NCBI GenBank assembly: GCA_021464245.1
Contig: JADCRB010000006.1
Span: 1,133,621-1,197,620 of the forward strand
Length of the DNA stretch: 64,000 nt
Reading direction: 5' to 3'
DNA from: Carallia brachiata
Taxonomy: Eukaryota > Streptophyta > Magnoliopsida > Malpighiales > Rhizophoraceae
The position numbers were made by a program, and so were the translations under genes. This document shows, one piece after another, positions 58,056 to 64,000 of this stretch; within the stretch, counting starts at the first letter, position 1, and the number at the start of each line of letters is the position of its first letter. A model generated the notes under the pieces. That model was not told where the DNA came from and ran no database searches. It saw nothing but the letters and a program-made list of their open reading frames with translations.

Positions 58056-60619
58056 ATTATTTTTTCTTGACAACCAAACCCGGCAACAAAAACTCATTTT
58101 TAGCTCAAACATAAAGGCAAAAAAAAAAAAAAAAAAGCAATATGTTTGGATTTGAGAACATCCGATCATGGTGAGCGGGGTGATTATATAAGTGAAACAG
58201 TCCTTTGACATGCCAAATTAAACGTTTAAATTAAAGGATCTAAATTTTAGAAGTTTAACTGTTAGGCATGAAAAGACATTTTTACAGAGTAAAGATCATT
58301 AAAAGATTTAATTAACTCATAGGTGAAATTAGAAGAGTTAAGTAACTTATATTTGAAATTAAAAAGTGAGTTAAATTCTCCAATTAAGAAAGTCAAAATT
58401 TAATCAGAAGTAAAGAAATGAATGAAAAGTATGTCATCCCTAAATGAGTTGTTCAAAGAAAAGAATACAAAGAGATATGCAGTAAATAGGCAAAAAAAAA
58501 AAAAGGCATGTGAAGCATGCCATGCTAATCTCAGACACACACACACACAGATATACTAGTTTTCAAGCGCCACGCGATGCCTGAATTTTTATAATTTTAA
58601 CAAAAAAAATTAAATCTTAGTACAATAAAGAAAAATTTAAAGGTTTGAATAAATAAATGAATCAATGATAAAATGCTACCAACCGTATTTGTTAGGATTG
58701 GAACAATTACTTGACTTTCAAAGTGATAACAAAATTGAATTTTGATATGTATAAAACATGAAATTAACTTTGTGAAGAAAAAAAAATAAAAAAAAAACTT
58801 GATGAGAAAAGAACCCGGATTAAAAAAAAGAAAAAAAAACATAAAATTACTTTAATGAAAAACAACTTACCTGCTCTTCTTTTGGCGAGCTTCTTATTAC
58901 AATCGAGTTAATACATTACCAAGAAGTTTGTATGAACGTTCAACTCCTTGGGGTCGTGGCTACACCAATTGTGCACATAACTAAAAATTAAGATAGGGAA
59001 AAATAAAAAAATTAACCAAATATATTGTCATTATTAGATTTATATTAGGCCAAATAAATTATGGTCTCTAACAGCTAATAGCCACCCTCTTGTAAGAAGT
59101 GGCTATTCCTGTATGGAGACGGAAAGATACCTAATAGGAGGTGAAAAAAAATGTTATAATTACTTATAAATGTCAATTTGTTTTAGGGGTTGCTTAGAAC
59201 TCTAGAATGTCACTGCAAGAGAGAAAACTCATCTGAGAAGAGCTCAATCTTATCTCAATTAAACTAAATCCTATCATATTCGAGATTGATGATAAATTAT
59301 GCCTAGGTGTAATTATCTGATCAATTTTTTTTTAAAAAAATAATTAAATGAATAAAAATACATAGAAATTTGGACTTGATACAAATAATTTTAGATAAGT
59401 AGATTGGATTAGATTTGGATAATAGCGGTTAGATAAAATTTAAATTAAGCAATGAGTTTATCATGATGATATATTTTAATTAAATTTATAAAATTAATTA
59501 AAATATCAAGATTTTGAAAAAATAGGAAGCATGACATCCTAAGTTAAAAAGGCCTCTGCACTTAAGTAAAAACTTTCTCTCTTCTCTGAAATTTAATATC
59601 TATATAATCATGTATAAACTATAATAACGGAAGTAGAGAGAATATTCACATGCTTACGTGGCATCCTCTGGTGCTTAAATTTTTAAAAGCTCAATCTTAA
59701 GATTTTTAAATTTTTAAATTTAATAAATTCTTAAAAATATTTGAATTCTCAAAAATTCAATTCTAAGATTTTTAAATTTTTTAATTTAATAACGGAAAAA
59801 CTTGGTGTCTGTATCTTAAGTACCCACAAAGATCCACAAAGGTGAGGCTCACATAAAGTAGCCAATAGGAGAAAAGAGAGTTTTGAAAAGATTTGAATAG
59901 ACAAGAGTAGGAATGGAAAGTGCACAGGGGATAAATGTGGAAAAGTAAAGTGAGTGGGCCTACATTTGTTTGCTTTTCTTGTAATTGATGTTGTGTATGT
60001 GTATTGTATTGGAAGAATATATAGAGAAATTGACATGTACAGATATTTATGTTATAGGAAATCGAGAGGGAAAATAATGGTGGCTTATTTTTGTGGATTA
60101 CACTACATAGTTTCTAATAAGTAACTATGCAATCTCAAAAAAAAAAAAATGATATTCAGTAGTTTATCTGTCTCTATTTTTCATAAATTTAATTATCCAA
60201 TAATATATATGTCTGTGTTGCTATTTTGAAGATATCTTAGTGAAGTCATCAAGATTTTTTTTTTGTTTTTTTTGAAATGGATATTTTGAGGAAATGAGAA
60301 AATTTATGGGACTATATAAATGAAAACTTGTTTTTGGCAACTTCACGTAAATGGTTTCAAAGTAGTAAGGAAATGATAAGAGCTATTGGATAGTATCTTT
60401 TTAAGAAAAAACAGAGAAATTGTCATAGGGCATTAGTTTTGACTGTGTTGCTAATTGTTGCAACCTATGTAAAGCCATGTAGTGAAAGTGAAACTCTAGT
60501 TGTAATATATAAGATGGTATATGGCCAAAAAAGAGTAAGTAAATATAGTGGAGAAAAAAGAGTGTAGTGATGATAATGACAAATGGTTGAGAGGTAACTA
60601 TTACTATCGTGAAGGTTGA
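58056..60619. other. Gene-empty stretch
   Basis: AT-rich with poly-A tracts (58116-58136, 58493-58503) and a short CA run near 58537. The minus frame at 59749-60036 matches no family I know. Confidence 0.45.
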
Positions 60620-62750
60620 CCTTACTACAAAAATAATGTAGACTTGCTATAGTTTTAAAATATTCACACTATATGAATTTTGTGTAAAATGAGGAATTAG
60701 TCAATTTTCAATTACTATAATCTTAAAGTAACCTATAGTTTTATTAATGGTGTTTTGCATTCACAAATGTCAGCTATTATTTGCAAAGTGTCACATATTT
60801 TAACAAGTATTGTCTTATATTATTTGCCACATGTCATATATTATAAGGATAGTCTTATATAGTTTTATATATAGTGTTGCGTATATAATGTCAAATATAT
60901 TGTCTATTTTTACAACAAATGTTATATATTATAAGTAGAAGGTCGTACATATAAGTTGAAGGTATTGTATATTATGTGCAACATGCCGTTTATCATATGT
61001 AAACTGTTATATGAGGACATTATTAGTGTCATTATAAAACTACAGTAGTGTGATACATTTCGTAGAACCACTACTTTGCGGATTTGTTAATACACAAAGT
61101 AGTAACTCATTAGTACATAAGAGGTCACTGTACGAATACATCTTTCAAATTTCATTTCCACAATTAAAATTTATTTTGCAATTAAAACCTTATCTAAAAA
61201 ATATTATGAAAATTTTAAAATTTTAGATTTTATAAAAAAAAAAAACTGCAATTTCCATGTGTGGAAAATATTGTCAATAAAAAATATCTAATTTCCATTC
61301 TTCCAAGTTTACAAAAGTCAAAAAATGAAAGAATTCTTAATTCTAATTGAACACTGTACATACTAAAGATTAAAAAAAAAGAAGAAAAGAAATAGAAAGA
61401 ACAAGAAAAGAAAGACTCAAAGAAAAACAAAGTTACGAAACTTTCTAGTTTTTAGAATAGTGATTTTTCTTGGATCTTTCTTGGTTGGAAAAGCACTGTG
61501 ATGTGCCTTGTAGAAAAGTTGGCAGAAGCAATATTTGGAATAATAAAGGTGAGTTAAACTTTCATTTTGTTTAATGTTATAGATATAACCGTGTCCATAT
61601 CCTAATTTTTTTAAGGTTGATGTGTCGTCATGGTTGTGTCACGTCTGTGTTTCGTGTCACATCTGTGTTGCTATGTTTGTGTTTGTGCTTCACAGGCAAG
61701 ATATTATTTGCAAAGTATCGTACATTATCTGGAAGGTGCGATATAGTTTAATAGGTTGTGTTATATATTATCTATAAAGTGTTGCATATTATCTAAATAT
61801 GTCATATAGTTTTATAGGTAGTGTCGTACATTATCTAGAACTTATTGTATAGTTTTGTAGGTAATGTCATGTATTACTAGTAAAGTGTCGTACATCTGTG
61901 TTAATTGTGTTGTATATTATATGAAACATTTTGTCTATCATATGCAAACAGTTATATGATAGCGTTATTGTTATCATTATAAAACTAAAGTAAGTAATGT
62001 ATTTAAAAAAATAACAATTATCTAGAATTTATAATCATAAAAAAAATTTAAATGTAGTTTATCATAGTTTTGACCAATCACCCCCCTCCGCCAAAAATTA
62101 GATTTTTGTCTTAACTAAATTCTCTGTGCAATCAATTTCAAGTTTTTCCCACACTCAATTTTATATACACTAAAATTGGAGACCTACCCGTACTTTAAAT
62201 ATTATTTTATCTTTAATTTTTGTTTTTAACTAATTTTTTTTAATTCTTTTGAGCAACTAAAACTTTTTTATTCTTAACTCTTGTAAATTTGTCATACATT
62301 TTATTCTAAAAAAACTGTCTCATATCCCTAAAAAAATAAGGCTTTTATTATTTATAAAGTCATAAACTTTTGTCTTTTATTATCTGTTTTTTTTTATATG
62401 TATGTAAACTTTGTCCAACCTAACAAAAATTTTTGGATTCATCACTACTCTAGATGGATCATGTGTACAATGTGGAACACTTCAATTTTCATTTATTGAT
62501 ATCTTGATAATATGTATTTTAGTTTGGTCAAATGTTTAGTGTATTAAGCATAGTGTCGCATAATTATCTTGACAACATCTATAGTCCTAACAATAGATTC
62601 TTATGTTTTTCTTAATGATGTCATATAAATATATTCATGATGTTTTGTATTCTCACAAGTAGAGTTGTGTAACATTATTAGTGTCATTGCAAAACTAAAG
62701 TAGTGTGATGTGTTTCGTAAAATTACAATATTTTGGACTTTATAATAATG
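60620..62750. repeat. CACTA-like block of degenerate subterminal repeats
   Basis: Many diverged copies of a roughly 20-bp word around GTGTCGTACATTATCT. A longer tail recurs three times: ATTAGTGTCATTATAAAACT (about 61022), its diverged version (about 61965-61990) and ATTAGTGTCATTGCAAAACT (about 62668). The left edge CTTACTACAAAAATAATG (about 60622) resembles a mutated CACTACAAAAA terminus. At 61580-61690 it is interrupted by a right-end fragment of the hAT family seen at 25173-25794. No transposase. The CACTA assignment is tentative. Confidence 0.45.
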
Positions 62751-62766
62751 GGAATAATATTTTTTT

Positions 62767-63888
62767 GGGACACTAACTTTTGTTTAGTCCAATATTGGAT
62801 CTTTATCTATAAAATCGATGAAATTGGTGCACAACTCTTAGGAAAAGTCTGAAATTGGGCCTTTCTGTCAATTGATCTGTTAAATGTTGATGGGGCTGTA
62901 CAGTTGGACTTTGACGTGGCCAGGCAACTCCCATTTGTTAAAAAAAAAAGGCTAACTAGGATGAAATGAGCTGAAATGGTGGCCCAAATTTGAGACAATA
63001 ACTTTCGCTCTCCCCCAAAACAAAATCTCTCCACCCTAAAAAATAAAAGATTTTGAAGAAATGCACAAAAAATTAAAAAATTCAAAAAAATTTAAAAATA
63101 AATCAAAAAATTAAAAAGTTTGAAAAAATTGAAAGTAAAATTTCAAATTTCAAGAGAAAAAATTCAAAACTTATAAAGATAAATCGATAAAATATTTAAA
63201 AATTAAAATGAACAAAAACCTAAAAAATAACAAAAAGATAAAGAGCCTTCGCCACCAAAATGACAGGTTAACCTTGATTCATGGGTACTCTGGTGAAGAG
63301 GCAAGAGACATTGGCAGGTTACATTTGCAACTGAAGATGGAAGAGCAATGGAAGGGATCCCCAGTGTTACCAATTTCGTTTCATGACAGCCAGCGATGGA
63401 GGAGCAGAGGCACGCGAAAAAAGTCAACAGGCTATCGACGATGAGGCTTGAGATCAATGTGTTGATGGTGGGAAAGTACAAATCGGAGGTTGGCGAGACT
63501 TTCTGGTCTAGTATCGAATGTCAAAAATGGATGACAAAGCGACCACTGGCAGTTGAGCGAGCGAAAGAATAGCGGGAGTCTGGCAGGATTTTTGGCCTTT
63601 CTCAACCAGATTCTGGAGCATGGGTGCCATAGGAGTATAGATAAGCGCACGACGATTCGAAAAGAGGGACTTTTGGATGTTGCCAATGACCAGAGGCTGT
63701 ATACGACAGCAAGCATGGCGGTTGCAGGGGTAGCCCTGCGAGGCAACGACTACAGCGGCAAAAAACAATTTTTCTATAGGCTTTTTATGCAATTTTGGAG
63801 GTTTTTTTGTAATGTTTTAAAAATAAATCTGAAAAATTATAAAATTCTAAAAGTTTTTTTTATGATCTCTTCAGTCCTGTTATTCCAG
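62767..63888. mobile_element. Left part of a Mutator-like element, right end not found
   Basis: Begins GGGACACTAACTTTTGTTTA after a T tract. The arm has the composition of the other long-arm elements here (CAATTGATCTGTTAAATG, GACTTTGACGTGGCCAGG). It passes through an A-rich section (63050-63240) into a GC-richer interior (63245-63770). The small frames there on both strands look like repeat-derived or captured sequence and match nothing I know. The matching right arm is not seen before the window ends, so the boundary is open. Confidence 0.4.
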
Positions 63889-63979
63889 TAAGAGTATCGG
63901 GTTGTCATTCTAATCTTGAAGTTCAAGAGGCCTGCCTTTCTCAGTTAACGAGGAGTCAAAGTGGAAAGTACTTCTCAGC
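63889..63979 (+). other. Possible exon near the window edge
   Basis: A pyrimidine-rich tract ending TATTCCAG is followed by about 30 open codons reading RVSGCHSNLEVQEACLSQLT, then KYFS, ending at a donor-like GTGATA. The composition is gene-like. I do not recognise the family, and the next exon would lie outside the window. Confidence 0.25.
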
Positions 63980-64000
63980 GTGATATTTCGGTATCATAAG

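Noticed and set aside
59749..60036. 95-codon minus frame as a small secreted protein
   Set aside because: Hydrophobic stretches are mid-protein, codon use follows local AT bias and no family is recognised.
63203..63792. Overlapping 78-112 codon frames on both strands
   Set aside because: They lie in the GC-richer interior of a Mutator-like element, match nothing known and conflict with each other.
1..64000. CRISPR arrays, bacterial operons or phage genes
   Set aside because: Spliced genes, plant transposon types and composition are eukaryotic; no regularly spaced identical repeats were seen.

Overview
The window reads as AT-rich nuclear DNA from a eudicot plant; the species cannot be told from the sequence. 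The evidence is spliced genes with plant GT-AG introns, plant-specific families (a nodulin-like MFS transporter, an IRX7/FRA8-type GT47 glycosyltransferase, a group III xyloglucan endotransglucosylase/hydrolase), and a dense layer of typical plant transposons. Gene density is low: three recognisable host genes and one receptor-kinase fragment in 64 kb.

Layout. 1-3428: 5'-truncated, dead plant LINE (endonuclease end, reverse transcriptase, zinc-binding motif, RNase H, poly-A), plus strand. 3828-5513: intact single-exon nodulin-like/NFD4-like MFS gene, minus strand, with a TATA box at 6171-6180. 7375-8002: isolated LINE ORF1 (DUF4283) remnant. 10.6-12.4 kb: a Mutator-like inverted-repeat element followed by a hAT-like element. 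13.8-31.3 kb: no host gene; hAT-type MITEs, two or three tRNA-derived SINEs, another inverted-repeat element and a 3.8 kb block I cannot classify. 31.7-34.7 kb: a Tourist-like MITE and a dead Ty1-copia element whose outer ends are both LTR starts, in inverted orientation. 36.27-38.05 kb: four-exon IRX7/FRA8-like gene, plus strand. 38.3-39.9 kb: Mutator-like element with a perfect 10-bp target duplication. 40.8-43.3 kb: Tourist-like MITE, then a gypsy LTR plus gag remnant. 44.5-44.8 kb: receptor-kinase fragment. 48.7 kb: copia-type LTR. 49.3 kb: hAT MITE with a perfect 8-bp target duplication. 50.67-51.99 kb: four-exon XTH gene, minus strand. 53-64 kb: more MITEs (one carrying an 800-bp purine minisatellite), a 1.2 kb long-arm inverted-repeat element, a CACTA-like repetitive block, and the left part of another Mutator-like element running to the window end.

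Two of the three host genes act on the cell wall (xylan synthesis in the Golgi; xyloglucan cleavage in the wall), but they are 12.6 kb apart on opposite strands with transposons between them, so nothing shows joint regulation. The most consequential observation is that both carry clean one-base deletions in short homopolymers (two in IRX7, one in XTH) while the rest of each gene, splice sites included, is well preserved. That pattern fits uncorrected sequencing error better than pseudogenisation. The most unusual structure is the copia element with inverted LTR ends. I found no evidence for an undescribed biological system.
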